The translations under genes and the position numbers were made by a program. 64,000 nt of DNA, taken from NCBI GenBank assembly GCA_963822485.1, contig CAWGHW010000031.1, positions 1,178,001 to 1,242,000 on the forward strand, in the 5' to 3' direction. Below are positions 21,376 through 30,174 of the stretch, piece by piece (positions within the stretch are counted from its first letter, which is position 1; each line of letters starts with the position of its first letter). The notes under the pieces were generated by a model. The model did not search any database, was not told the origin of the DNA, and worked only from the letters and a program-made list of their open reading frames with translations. The stretch comes from DASUBV01 sp963822485 (GTDB lineage Bacteria; Actinomycetota; Actinomycetes; Streptosporangiales; Streptosporangiaceae).

Positions 21376-22282
21376 AGGTGGATCTCCTCCGGCATCGGCT
21401 CGAAGACCTCGGCGCCGGTGATGCCGGGCAGCCCGGCCAGCGCGTGGTACTCCGAGGCCATGGCGACGTAGTCGCTGGTCTCGGCGATGACGGCCGGCTT
21501 GCAGGCGAACGAGTCGCGGACCACCGCGAACTGGGTCCTGGTCGTCACCAGCAGCGTGAAGAAGCCGTCCATCTCCTTGAACACCGTCTTGAGCGCGTCC
21601 TCCAGGCCGTCCCCGGCGGCCATCCGGCTGGCGATCAGCCGGGCCGCGACCTCGGAGTCGTTGTCGGTGTCGCAGGACACGCCCGCGCGGGCCAGCCGGC
21701 GGCGGACCGTGGCGTAGTTGGAGAACGAGCCGTTGTGCACCAGGGCCAGGTCGGCGGCGGGGGCGAAGGGGTGCGAGTGCGCGGTCGTCACGGCCGACTC
21801 GGTAGCCATCCGGGTGTGGCCTGCGCCCTGGTAGCCGCCCCAGCCGGGGATGCCGTAGCGGGCGCAGATGTCGGCCGGGGCGCCGACGTCCTTGACCAGC
21901 ACCATCGACTGGCCCCACCCGGCCACCGAGACCTGCGGCGCGGCCAGCCGGAGCGCCCCGAGCAGCAGCGCCTCGTCGGCGGGCGAGGTGAAGACGGCGA
22001 GGTCGGCGCCGAGCTGGCGGACCCGGATGTCGCTGGCGGTCTCGGTGGCCAGCCGCTTGCCGAGCAGTTCCCAGTCCAGGGGACCGTCCGAGCGCAGCGA
22101 GTAGCGCAGGACCGGCTGCGGCCGGGCCGGCCAGTGCTGCCGGATCGGGGGTCAGAGTAGACGGCGATGCCGGCCGAGTCCGGGCCCCTGGTCGTCATCG
22201 CCTCCAGCATCTGGGTGAGCAGCTCGCCGAGACGTGGCTGGAGATCGGGGTTCTTGAGGTGGAGTCCGATGATTCCGCACAT
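21363..22282 (-). CDS. mgsA: N-methylglutamate synthase subunit A (class II glutamine amidotransferase; one base missing near 22149)
   Basis: ATG at 22282 gives MCGIIGL, placing Cys2 as the N-terminal nucleophile of class II amidotransferases. Further motifs are RGPDSAGIAVY, HTRMATESAVTTAHSHPF, LVHNGSFSNY and DNDSEVAARLI. Between YSDPRSG and QHWPARPQPVLRYSLRS the frame changes; one G appears to be missing near 22149, the only clear single-base deletion among the frame lesions in the window. Restored length is about 306 aa, normal for GlxB/MgsA. It would release the amine or ammonia from gamma-glutamyl amides and channel it to the MgsC barrel. First gene of the minus-strand mgsABC-gmaS-permease run and divergent from the regulator. 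Confidence 0.83.
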
Positions 22283-22487
22283 CTCTCGCCCACGCTCCTC
22301 CCAGTGTTTATGCACAAGGGACAACGTTTCACTAGAAGGTGATTGTCATCCGGCGATCCGCCCCACGTCAACCATTCGGGGGCCCGGTGGCGGGCGTGGC
22401 CCCTCGGCTGAGCACGGGCGGGACCGGCGGGCTGGCCCTGGCCGGGCGGGCGGGGCCGCGGCCTGTTTATCAATATGCTCCCCGTCG

Positions 22488-22498
22488 CACTGACAGTG
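22488..22498. promoter_or_regulatory. Palindrome CACTGACAGTG before the regulator and mgsA
   Basis: CACTG-A-CAGTG lies in the 247-bp divergent region, 31 bp before the regulator start and 206 bp from mgsA. The same core with a different centre base is found before mgdA at 23209-23219. Two copies flanking one HTH-cupin gene make a good operator candidate for autoregulation and for control of the amine genes. An AT-rich stretch at about 22465-22478 just upstream may be the -10 region. Confidence 0.5.
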
Positions 22499-22529
22499 AA
22501 CTGCGACCGCGCCGTACTAACCTGGGTCC

Positions 22530-23195
22530 GTGGCGCGCATCCTGGATCTCGCCGGGCAGGCCGGACTGCCTCCGCTCGCGGACGCGGCCGATGCCGGGAA
22601 CGGCGCGGCGCACAGCGACCTCGAGGAGGCGCTGGGCGCGGCCATCGCGCAGCGGGTCCGCGAGTTCCGGCTCCAGCTTGGCTGGACGGTCGGCCAGCTG
22701 GCCGCGCAGAGCGGCATGTCCAAGGGCATGCTGTCCAAGATCGAGAACGCCCAGGCCTCGCCGAGCCTGGCCACCCTGGCCCGGTTGTCGGAGGCCCTCC
22801 AGGTCCCGGTCACCGCGTTCTTCCGCGGGCTGAACGAGGAGCAGGACGTCCTGTACGTGCGGGCGGGCAAGGGCCTGGACATCGAGCACAAGGGCTCGGG
22901 GGAGGGCCGCCGCTACGAGTCGCTCGGGATCATGCGTGCGCCCAACAACACGCTGGAGCCGGTGCGGGTGACCCTGACCGAGCGCAGCGACACGTTCCCG
23001 CTCTACCAGCACGCCGGCACCGAGCTGATCTACATGCTGTCCGGCCGGATGGAGTACGGCTACGGCAGCTCCCGGTACGTGCTGGAGTCGGGCGACGCGC
23101 TCCAGTTCGTGGGCGGCGTGCCGCACGGCCCGGCCGCGCTGGTCGAGCTGCCGATCCAGTTCCTGTCGATCAAGTCGATCACGCCCTCGACCTGA
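22530..23195 (+). CDS. XRE-family regulator with cupin domain, probable regulator of the N-methylglutamate genes
   Basis: GTG start at 22530; 221 aa. An N-terminal extension of about 35 residues precedes an XRE helix-turn-helix (VREFRLQLGWTVGQLAAQ, SGMSKGMLSKIENAQASPSL) and a cupin with conserved histidines and glycines (LYQHAGTELIYMLSGRMEYG, VLESGDALQFVGGVPHGPA). It is divergent from mgsABC-gmaS and upstream of mgdABCD, so it sits at the control point of the whole pathway. The cupin is expected to bind the amine, N-methylglutamate or a related metabolite. Only about 30% of the sequence resembles the XRE-cupin at 8801, mostly in the HTH, by eye. Confidence 0.9.
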   Translation: MARILDLAGQAGLPPLADAADAGNGAAHSDLEEALGAAIAQRVREFRLQLGWTVGQLAAQSGMSKGMLSKIENAQASPSLATLARLSEALQVPVTAFFRGLNEEQDVLYVRAGKGLDIEHKGSGEGRRYESLGIMRAPNNTLEPVRVTLTERSDTFPLYQHAGTELIYMLSGRMEYGYGSSRYVLESGDALQFVGGVPHGPAALVELPIQFLSIKSITPST

Positions 23196-23204
23196 CGGTA
23201 TAAG

Positions 23205-23223
23205 TGTCCACTGGCAGTGGACA
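23205..23223. promoter_or_regulatory. Perfect 19-bp palindrome before mgdA
   Basis: TGTCCACTGGCAGTGGACA has 9-bp perfect arms around one central base. It lies 9 bp past the regulator stop and 72 bp before the mgdA start. Its core CACTGgCAGTG recurs at 22488. No T-run follows, which argues for an operator rather than a terminator. A second dyad, CATAA-N6-TTATG, follows at about 23230-23245 in the probable promoter region. Confidence 0.6.
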
Positions 23224-23295
23224 TAGTTTCATAAGGCGTTTTATGCTGGCGATGCGCCCGCCGGCCGCGGCGGTCCCGACGCATGGGAGGCCGCC

Positions 23296-24552
23296 GTGCC
23301 CAGACCGCCTCGGTACTCGGCACTGGCCCTGCTGCGCCACGGCGTGTCCGGCCGCCAGTGGCCGCGGGCCTGGGCCGACGAGCCGATGCGCGGCAGCTAC
23401 GACGTGGTCATCATCGGCGGCGGGGTGCACGGCCTGGCCGCCGCCTACTACCTCGCGGTCAACCACGGGATCACCAACGTCGCCGTGCTGGACAAGGGCT
23501 ACATCGGCGGCGGCGGCTCCGGCCGCAGCACGGCGATCCTGCGCTCCAACTACCTGACCCCCGAGGGAGTCCGGTTCTACGACCGGTCGATGCAGCTGTA
23601 CCGCACGCTGGCCGCGGACCTGGACTACAACGTGATGTTCTCCCGGCGCGGGCACCTCACGCTGGCCCACAACGACTCCTCGCTGCGGACCATGCGCTGG
23701 CGGGCCGAGGTCAACCAGCTGCAGGGCGTCGACTCCGAGGTCATCGACCCGGCCGAGATCAAGCGGCTGGTGCCGTACCTGGACACCTCGGCGCGCACGC
23801 GGTACCCGATCCTCGGCGCGCTCTACCATCCGCCGGGCGGGATCATCCGGCACGACGCGGTGGTCTGGGGCTACGCCAGGGGCGCCTCCGCCCGCGGCGT
23901 GCACATTCATCAGGGCACTGAGGTCACCGGCATCGACGTGGCCGGCGGCCGGGTACGCGGCGTCCGTACCACCCGCGGCGACATCGCTACCCCGATCGTC
24001 CTCAACGCCACGGCGGGCTGGTCGACCCTGGTGGCCGCGCTGGCCGGGGTGCGGCTGCCCATCCAGACGTTCCCGCTCCAGGCCGCGGTCACCGAGCCGG
24101 TCCGGCCGTTCCTGGACGCGGTGGTGGTGTCGGGCACCCTGCACGTGTACGTGAGCCAGACCGACCGCGGCGAGCTGGTGTTCGGCGCCAGCGTGGACCC
24201 GTTCGCGGCCTACTCGACCCGCGGCTCGCTGGAGTTCGCCGAGGGGCTGGCCACCCACATCGTCGAGCTGATGCCCGCGCTGTCGAAGATGCGCCTGCTG
24301 CGCCAGTGGGGCGGCCTGTGCGACATGACCCCGGACTTCTCGCCGATCATGGGCGGCACCGAGGTGGACGGCTTCTACGTGGACGTGGGCTGGGGGACCT
24401 ACGGGTTCAAGGCGGGCCCGGTGTCCGGGGAGGCCATGGCGCAGTGCCTGGCCACCGGCACCCCGCCCGAGATCATCCAGACGTTCGGGCTCAGCCGGTT
24501 CACCGACGGCAGCCTGGTCGGCGAGAAGGGTGCGGCCGCGGTCGGCCACTGA
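23296..24552 (+). CDS. mgdA: N-methylglutamate dehydrogenase subunit A (sarcosine oxidase beta-like FAD protein)
   Basis: GTG at 23296 with GGAGG 4 nt upstream; 418 aa. A DAO-family FAD-binding oxidoreductase: Rossmann motif VVIIGGGVHGLAAAYYLA, then GGGGSGRSTAILRSNYLTPE, a substrate-domain core, and the C-terminal DMTPDFSPIMGG followed by GFYVDVGWGTYGFKAGPVSG, typical of the heterotetrameric sarcosine oxidase beta subunit (SoxB). The order that follows, delta-alpha-gamma, is that of both soxBDAG and mgdABCD. With gmaS and mgsABC adjacent, N-methylglutamate dehydrogenase is the better reading: it oxidatively demethylates N-methylglutamate to glutamate and a C1 unit. Sarcosine as substrate remains possible. 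Confidence 0.87.
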   Translation: MPRPPRYSALALLRHGVSGRQWPRAWADEPMRGSYDVVIIGGGVHGLAAAYYLAVNHGITNVAVLDKGYIGGGGSGRSTAILRSNYLTPEGVRFYDRSMQLYRTLAADLDYNVMFSRRGHLTLAHNDSSLRTMRWRAEVNQLQGVDSEVIDPAEIKRLVPYLDTSARTRYPILGALYHPPGGIIRHDAVVWGYARGASARGVHIHQGTEVTGIDVAGGRVRGVRTTRGDIATPIVLNATAGWSTLVAALAGVRLPIQTFPLQAAVTEPVRPFLDAVVVSGTLHVYVSQTDRGELVFGASVDPFAAYSTRGSLEFAEGLATHIVELMPALSKMRLLRQWGGLCDMTPDFSPIMGGTEVDGFYVDVGWGTYGFKAGPVSGEAMAQCLATGTPPEIIQTFGLSRFTDGSLVGEKGAAAVGH

Positions 24553-24572
24553 GCTGGGAGGGGCTGCTTGTC

Positions 24573-24827
24573 ATGATGCTCATCCGCTGTCCGTGGTGCG
24601 GACCGCGGGGCGCGACGGAGTTCCACTACTCCGGCGAGGCCACGCCGCGGCCCGACCCGGCGTCGGCCACGCCACGGGAGTGGCGCGAGTACCTGTACTT
24701 CCCGGCCAACCCGCTCGGACTGGTCACCGAGACCTGGTACCACCGGATGGGCTGCCGCCGGTTCTTCACCCTCGAGCGGGACACCGCCACCAACGCCTCG
24801 CGCACGCTGGACGAGGGCCCCCGATGA
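24573..24827 (+). CDS. mgdB: N-methylglutamate dehydrogenase subunit B (sarcosine oxidase delta-like)
   Basis: ATG at 24573 (MMLIRCPWCG), with GGGAGGGG upstream; 84 aa. The small delta subunit of heterotetrameric sarcosine oxidases binds zinc through an N-terminal CPWCG and a later His/Cys in YHRMGCRRFF; all are visible. The centre WREYLYFPANPLGLVTE and a Thr-rich end are family-typical. It stabilises the complex and has no catalytic role of its own. Its TGA overlaps the ATG of mgdC by 4 bp. The assignment is robust because of motif and position. Confidence 0.9.
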   Translation: MMLIRCPWCGPRGATEFHYSGEATPRPDPASATPREWREYLYFPANPLGLVTETWYHRMGCRRFFTLERDTATNASRTLDEGPR

Positions 24828-27729
24828 GCGGGCCGCAGGCCCGGCGGCTGGGCGTCCAGCCCGGCGAGGAGATCGACCGGGAGACCTCGTTCACGTTCCG
24901 CTTCAACGGCCGCGAGGTCCCGGCCTTCGCCGGCGACACCATCGCCTCGGCGCTGCTGGCCACCGGCCAGCGGGTGCTGTCGCGCAGCTACAAGTACCAC
25001 CGGCCGCGCGGCGTGCTGACGGCCAGCTACCTCGATCCGGGCTGCTTCTTCCAGGTCGGCGACGAGCCCAACGTGCGCGGCGGGCACCGGCTGGCCGAGC
25101 CCGGCATGGACGTGCACTCCCAGAACACCTGGCCCTCGCTGGCCTTCGACGTCAAGGCGGCCAACCAGCTCGCGGGCCGGTTCCTGGGCCCCGGCTTCTA
25201 CTACAAGACGTTCATCCGGCCGCAGCGGCTGTGGCCGGCCTACGAGCGCGTGCTCCAGCGGTTCGTGCACGCCGGGCACGTCTCGCCGGACACGCCCCGG
25301 GTGGCGGTGGACAAGCGCTACGCCCATCCCGACGTGCTGGTGGCCGGCGGCGGCCCGGCCGGCCTGACCGCCGCGATCGCGGCCGCCAGGGCCGGGGCGC
25401 GGGTGATGCTGGTCGAGGAGGAGCACCGGCTCGGCGGCCACCTGCGCTGGGGCGGCGCTGCCGAGCTGGCCGCGCTGGCCGGGCTGCGCGATGAGGTCGC
25501 GGCCGCGCCGGGCATCGAGGTGCTGACCAACTCGGTGGTGGCCGGGCGCTACGACGACAACTGGACCGCCGTGGTGCGGCGGGGCGGGCCGGGCGATCCG
25601 AGCACTGATCGCCGAGCAGCTGATCAAGGCCAGGGCCGGGGTGCTGGTCGTCGCGCCGGGCCTGATCGAGCGGCCGTACGTGTTCCAGGGCAACGACGTG
25701 CCCGGCGTCATGCTCTCGACCGCGGTCCGGCGGCTGATCCGGCTGCACGCGGTCCGGCCGGGGGAGCGGGCGGTGGTGCTGACCGCCAACGCCGACGGCG
25801 ACGCCGCCGTGACCGACCTGCGCGAGGCCGGAGTGCAGATCGCCCGGGTGGTCGACGCCAGGACCGGCGGCGACCTGGTCCGGGTCGCGCGGCCACCGCG
25901 GCGTGCAGGCCGTCGAGCTGGCCGACGGCTCCACGGCGGAGTGCGACCTGGTCGTGACCGCGGTGGGCTGGACCGCGCCGACCTCGCTGCTCAACATGGC
26001 CGGGGACCAGCCCGGCTACAACGCCAGGGCGGCCCGGTTCTTCCCCGGCGCGCTGCCGCCCGGCGTGCTGGCGACCGGCGGCCTGGCCGGCGACGGCGGC
26101 CTGGACGAGCTGACCGCGCACGCCGCGGCGGTGGGCCGCGAGGCGGCCCGGCGCGCGCTGCGGCTGCGCCGGGACCGGCAGGCCGCGCTGCCCGCTGGCC
26201 CGGTCGCTGCAGGCGAGACCAGGGATGAGCCGGTGGTGATCCCCGAGCTGCCCGTCGACGAGCACCCCGAGCTGTTCCGGGCCAGCACCCACGGCATCGT
26301 GGACTTCTGCGAGGACGTGTCCTCGAAGGACCTCATCGGCGCGGTCCGCGAGGGCTACGACTCCATCGAGCTGGCCAAGCGGTACACCACCGCCACCATG
26401 GGCCCGACCCAGGGCAAGCTCGAGCTGGTCAACGCGGTCGCGATCGCCGCCGAGGCCACCGGGGCCACCATCGCGGAGACCGGGACCACGACCTGGCGGC
26501 CGCCGTACGCGCCGGTCACGCTGGGGGCGCTGGCCGGGCGCCCGCTGGAGCCGGTCCGTTACTCCCCGATGCAGCCCTGGCACGAGGCGCACGGCGCGCG
26601 GCCGCTGGTGTCCGGGGCCTGGATCCGGCCCGACCATTACGGCGACCCGCAGGCCGAGGCCCGCAACGTACGGACCAGCGTCGGCATCATCGACGTCACC
26701 CCGATCGGCAAGCTCGACCTGCGCGGCCCCGACGTGCCCCGGCTGCTCAACCTGGTCTACGTGAACAAGTGGTCCAAGCTCGGCCTCGGCCGGGTCCGGT
26801 ACGGGGTCATGTGCACCGAGGACGGGGTGGTGTTCGACGACGGGGTCACCGGCCGCCTGGGCCCCGAGCACTACCTGATGAGCACCACGTCCAGCGGTGC
26901 CGCCGCGGTGTGGGAGTGGCTGGAGAACTGGCTGCAGACCGCGCACCCGGACTGGCAGGTGCACGTCACGCCGGTGACCACCGCCTACGCCAGCATGAAC
27001 GTGGCCGGCCCGGCGTCGCGGGACCTGCTGGCCCGGGTCACCGAGGGGGTGGACCTGGCCAACGAGGCCTTCCCCTACATGGAGGTCCGCACCGGCCGGG
27101 TGGCCGGGGTGGACGACTGCGTGCTGTGGCGGATCGGCTTCACCGGCGAGCTCAGCTACGAGCTGCACGTCCCGGCGGCCTACGGGCTGCACGTCTGGGA
27201 GACGCTGCTGGACCGCGGCCGCGACCTGGGCATCGCGGCGTTCGGGGTCGAGGCCCAGCGCATCCTGCGGCTGGAGAAGGGGCACCTGATCGTCGGCCAG
27301 GACACCGACGGGCTGACCCGCGGTTACAGCGCCGGGCTGGACTGGGCCATCAAGCTCGACAAGGACGACTTCGTCGGCAAGCCCGAGCTGGCCTGGCAGC
27401 ACAGTGCCGCCAGCAACAGTGCCGCCAGCAACGGTGCCGGGAATAGCCCGGCCGACCCGCGGCTGGTCGGCCTGCACCCCGAGGACGGCGCCGTCGTGCC
27501 GCCGGAGGCCAGCCAGATCGTGGACGGCTCGCGCATCGTGGGCCGGGTCACCTCCAGCCGGATGTCACCGACCCTGGGCCGGTCGATCTGCCTGGCCCAG
27601 GTCGAGGCGCCGCTGGCCGCCCCGGGTACCCGGGTCACCGTACGGCTGCCCGGCGGGGCGCTGATCGCCGCCCGGGTGACCGAGCACCTCGCTCACGTCG
27701 ATCCCGAAGGGAGCCGGATGCGTGTCTGA
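24824..27729 (+). CDS. mgdC: N-methylglutamate dehydrogenase subunit C (sarcosine oxidase alpha-like; extra bases near 25600 and 25887)
   Basis: ATG at 24824 overlaps mgdB. The full product would be about 967 aa, the usual size. N-terminal 2Fe-2S/ferredoxin-like part (FRFNGREVPAFAGDTIASAL, SRSYKYHRPRG), NAD-binding domain (VLVAGGGPAGLTAAIAAARA), an Fe-S/linker region, then the GcvT-like folate-binding half (RNVRTSVGIIDVTPIGKLDL to the end). Two surplus bases, in the stretch before LIAEQLIKARAG and before RGHRGVQAVELADGS, shift the frame twice; conserved sequence continues directly across both. A small repeat, NSAASNSAASNGAG (27412-27441), is inserted before the last barrel. The GcvT half suggests methylene-tetrahydrofolate as one product. 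Confidence 0.85.
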
Positions 27730-28411
27730 GCATCTCGTGTCTGAGCATCTCGCGTCGGAGTATCCCGTGCGGGCCCGGAGCCCGATCCCGGTCACCGGCC
27801 CGGTACACATCGAGGCCGGCTGGGAGGTCAGCGCGGCGCGCAGCGACGCCCCGCTGACCCTCACCGACTGCACCCCGCTGGCCAAGGTGCACCTGCGGGC
27901 CCCGTGGAACGGGGCCATGGCCAAGGCGCTGGGCGTGCCGTTCGGCCGGGCCGTCCGGGACGGCGCCGGGCTGATGGCCGGGTCCGGCCCCGGAGAGTGG
28001 CTGGTGCTGGCCCCGGCCGGCACGGCCCGCGCGGTGGCCAGCCGCCTGGAGCGGACCGCGGCCGAGTCCGCGCCCGAGGAGTTCGTCAGCGTCATCGACC
28101 TCACCCACGGCCGGGCCCTGGTCCGGGTCACCGGACCGCACGCGGCCGACCTGCTGGCCCGGCTGTGCCCCATCGACCTGGCCGACGACATGACCCCGGA
28201 CGGGTCGGCGCTGCGCTCGTCGGTCGCGGGCGTGGCCACCGACCTCATCCGGAACGACCAGCCCGCCGGTCCGTCCTACCTGCTGCACTGCGAGCGCTCG
28301 TCGGGCCGCTACCTGCATGACTCGCTGCTGGCCGCCGGGGAGTCGCTGGGCATCGGCGTCGACGGCTTCGCCGGCCACGGCCTCGGCGAGTCAGGCGCCC
28401 TCGGCGGGTAA
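27722..28411 (+). CDS. mgdD: N-methylglutamate dehydrogenase subunit D (sarcosine oxidase gamma-like)
   Basis: GTG at 27722 overlaps the end of mgdC, with GGGAG about 8 nt upstream; 229 aa. The gamma subunit of sarcosine oxidases is a GcvT-related fold, here with DCTPLAKVHLRAPW, GSGPGEWLVLAP, VIDLTHGRALVRVTG, AADLLARLCPIDLAD and a C-terminal CERSSGRYLHDSLL. The first 12 residues contain a small repeat (SEHLVSEHLASEY), from a duplicated 13-bp unit, so an internal start is possible. Last gene of the plus-strand operon. It overlaps the 3' end of the convergent transporter gene by 21 bp. Confidence 0.85.
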   Translation: MSEHLVSEHLASEYPVRARSPIPVTGPVHIEAGWEVSAARSDAPLTLTDCTPLAKVHLRAPWNGAMAKALGVPFGRAVRDGAGLMAGSGPGEWLVLAPAGTARAVASRLERTAAESAPEEFVSVIDLTHGRALVRVTGPHAADLLARLCPIDLADDMTPDGSALRSSVAGVATDLIRNDQPAGPSYLLHCERSSGRYLHDSLLAAGESLGIGVDGFAGHGLGESGALGG

Positions 28412-29374
28412 GGCGGCCTCGGCGGGTAAGGAGGCACGGCCCCGGCGGCGGCTGAGTAGCGTCACCCCGGACCCGAGCAGCAGCACCAGCACGCCATAGG
28501 CGCCCAGCGGCGCGGCCGCGGCCGCGCCGAACGCGGCCGCCGCGATCCCGGCCGCGACGGCGAAGTCGCGCATGGCCACCGGCAGCAGGATGGCCGTGGC
28601 CCGGCCGCCCGGCAGGCCCGTGGCGAGCACCCGGCCGAGCACCGCGGAGCCCGCGATGTAGACCACGAGCGCGGCGATCACCCAGGTGTAGGCGGCGTCC
28701 AGCCGGATCTGGCTGGCCACCTGCCACAGCAGGCACAGCAGCGCCAGCACGGTGACCAGGCGGATCAGGGCATCCAGCCGGGTGCCGGGGGACCAGACGG
28801 CCCGCAGCGCCACCCCCGCGGCCAGCGGCAGCGCCACCACCACGGCCAGGTTGCCCAGCAGCCCGGCCGACGACACCGACGCATGGGTGCCCAGCAGGGA
28901 CAGGATCGGCCCGGCGCCGAGCACGGTGATGATCGTGGACGCCACCAGGAGCACCGCGCACACCGCCGCCTCGCCGCCGGCGATCACGCACAGCGCGACG
29001 GTGGCCACCTCGGCGGGCGCGACGCCGACGGCCTGCATGCCCGCCCGCAGCTGCTCGCTGCCGATGAGCTGGCTGGTGCCCCAGGCCAGTACGGGCAGGG
29101 TCACGGTGCTGACCAGCAGGACCACCGCGATCCGCCGCCAGGCCCTGGCCGCCGCGGCCAGGTCGGCCAGCCGCAGCGACAGGCCGGTGGCGAAGACCAG
29201 CACGGCCAGCGCGGAGTCGATGCCGTTCGCGGCCGACACCGCGCGCCCCGGCCCGGGCGCGGCCACGCCGGCCGCGGCGGCCACCAGCACCAGGATCAGC
29301 AGGAACCGCTCCGACGCGTCGGCCACCGCGGGCAGAGCAGGCGGTGCGGGTCCCGATTCGCGTACCCCGCCCAC
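28391..29374 (-). CDS. BASS-type (bile acid:sodium symporter-like) transporter
   Basis: ATG at 29374; 327 aa, with about 9-10 hydrophobic helices and a short Arg-rich end (LLSRRRGRASLP). Features of the bile-acid:sodium symporter/arsenical-resistance-3 superfamily include GLSLRLADL near the second helix, the repeated half with QAVGVAPAEVATVALCVIAGG, and LPVAMRDFAVAAG. Substrates in this superfamily range from organic acids and pantoate to arsenite. It is convergent with mgdD and overlaps it by 21 bp, so it is not part of that operon, though the compact junction is unusual. Substrate unknown. Confidence 0.75.
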   Translation of the reverse strand: MGGVRESGPAPPALPAVADASERFLLILVLVAAAAGVAAPGPGRAVSAANGIDSALAVLVFATGLSLRLADLAAAARAWRRIAVVLLVSTVTLPVLAWGTSQLIGSEQLRAGMQAVGVAPAEVATVALCVIAGGEAAVCAVLLVASTIITVLGAGPILSLLGTHASVSSAGLLGNLAVVVALPLAAGVALRAVWSPGTRLDALIRLVTVLALLCLLWQVASQIRLDAAYTWVIAALVVYIAGSAVLGRVLATGLPGGRATAILLPVAMRDFAVAAGIAAAAFGAAAAAPLGAYGVLVLLLGSGVTLLSRRRGRASLPAEAALPAEGA

Positions 29375-29538
29375 GCCGCCTCCTGCCCGAGCACCAGATC
29401 GCCCGCTATCTGCGGTCGAGGTAAGGCAAAGGTAGCGGTCCCGCGGAGCGTGGACCGGGTTCTGCGGGACGACCGGGTGATAGCTACCTATTGTTTGGGA
29501 TGTTTGCCCGATTGTTCATCCCGAGTGAAGGAGACCGC

Positions 29539-30108
29539 ATGCGGCTGCGCCAGACCGGCTTCATCAAGCGCCTGCTCGTCCTCGGTGTCGCGGTGGCGGC
29601 GCCGGCGGCCCTGGTCGCGGGGCTGCTCCTGCCCGGCGCCGCGAGCGCCAGCGGGACGCACGCCCGCGTCAGCGCCACCCGGGTGCGGGACTACGTGACG
29701 TTCTACGGGTACGTCGACAACTCCCCGCCGGGCGGGGCCATCGCCCACCCCTGCATCCACCACCGCGCCGGCGGCGTGGGCACCTGGCGTGACCCGGTGA
29801 CGTTCGCCGAGCCGAACGACCTGCACGGGCCGTGGTGCCAGAAGATCTACGTGCCGTTCCTGAAGAAGTACTTCATCCACGAGGACCAGTGCGACCCGTG
29901 CGGCGGGGTGAACCGCGACCACGTGGACCTGTGGATGGGCGGCGACCATAACTCGACCCACAACCCGGAGAAGCGCGCGCTGCTGGCCTGCGAGGACAAG
30001 TGGACCAAGCACGCGCGGGTCATCCTGCACCCGCCGTCCAGCGAGCCGGTGGACCGCAAGGCCCTGTTCACGCCGCCGACGCGCTGCCACGGCGGTACCG
30101 GAGACTGA
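29539..30108 (+). CDS. Secreted Cys-containing protein with 3D/RlpA-like barrel features
   Basis: ATG at 29539 with AAGGAG 9 nt upstream; 189 aa. A clear signal peptide (RLLVLGVAVAAPAALVAGLL, then ending near ASAS) precedes a mature domain with VRDYVTFYGYVDNSPPGG, an AGGVGTWRDPVTFA stretch, KIYVPFLKKYFIHEDQC and VDLWMGG. The order of a YG-type start, GT-DPVT, a hydrophobic 'VP..KYFI.ED.C' strand and a closing D-LW-GG is like 3D-domain or double-psi barrel proteins. Six or more Cys could form disulphides outside the cell. Related actinobacterial proteins are hypothetical to me. Could be a cell-wall-binding or hydrolytic protein; no catalytic residue is claimed. Confidence 0.65.
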   Translation: MRLRQTGFIKRLLVLGVAVAAPAALVAGLLLPGAASASGTHARVSATRVRDYVTFYGYVDNSPPGGAIAHPCIHHRAGGVGTWRDPVTFAEPNDLHGPWCQKIYVPFLKKYFIHEDQCDPCGGVNRDHVDLWMGGDHNSTHNPEKRALLACEDKWTKHARVILHPPSSEPVDRKALFTPPTRCHGGTGD

Positions 30109-30119
30109 TGAGAGCCGGT

Positions 30120-30151
30120 GCGGCGGCGCTGACCTGGGTCAGCGCCGCCGC
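30120..30151. terminator. Strong bidirectional hairpin
   Basis: A 14-bp perfect stem (GCGGCGGCGCTGAC pairing with GTCAGCGCCGCCGC) with a CTGG loop lies between the convergent ends of the secreted protein (30108) and the phosphodiesterase-like gene (30175). A likely bidirectional intrinsic terminator, without a T-run as is usual in high-GC actinobacteria. Confidence 0.7.
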
Positions 30152-30174
30152 CCGGTTAACTGGTCCGGTCCTGG

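Noticed and set aside
19310..22282. Ordinary NADPH glutamate synthase (gltBD)
   Set aside because: The three domains are encoded by three separate small genes (amidotransferase, FMN/Fe-S, GXGXG) and no gltD is present; this is the glxBCD/mgsABC arrangement.
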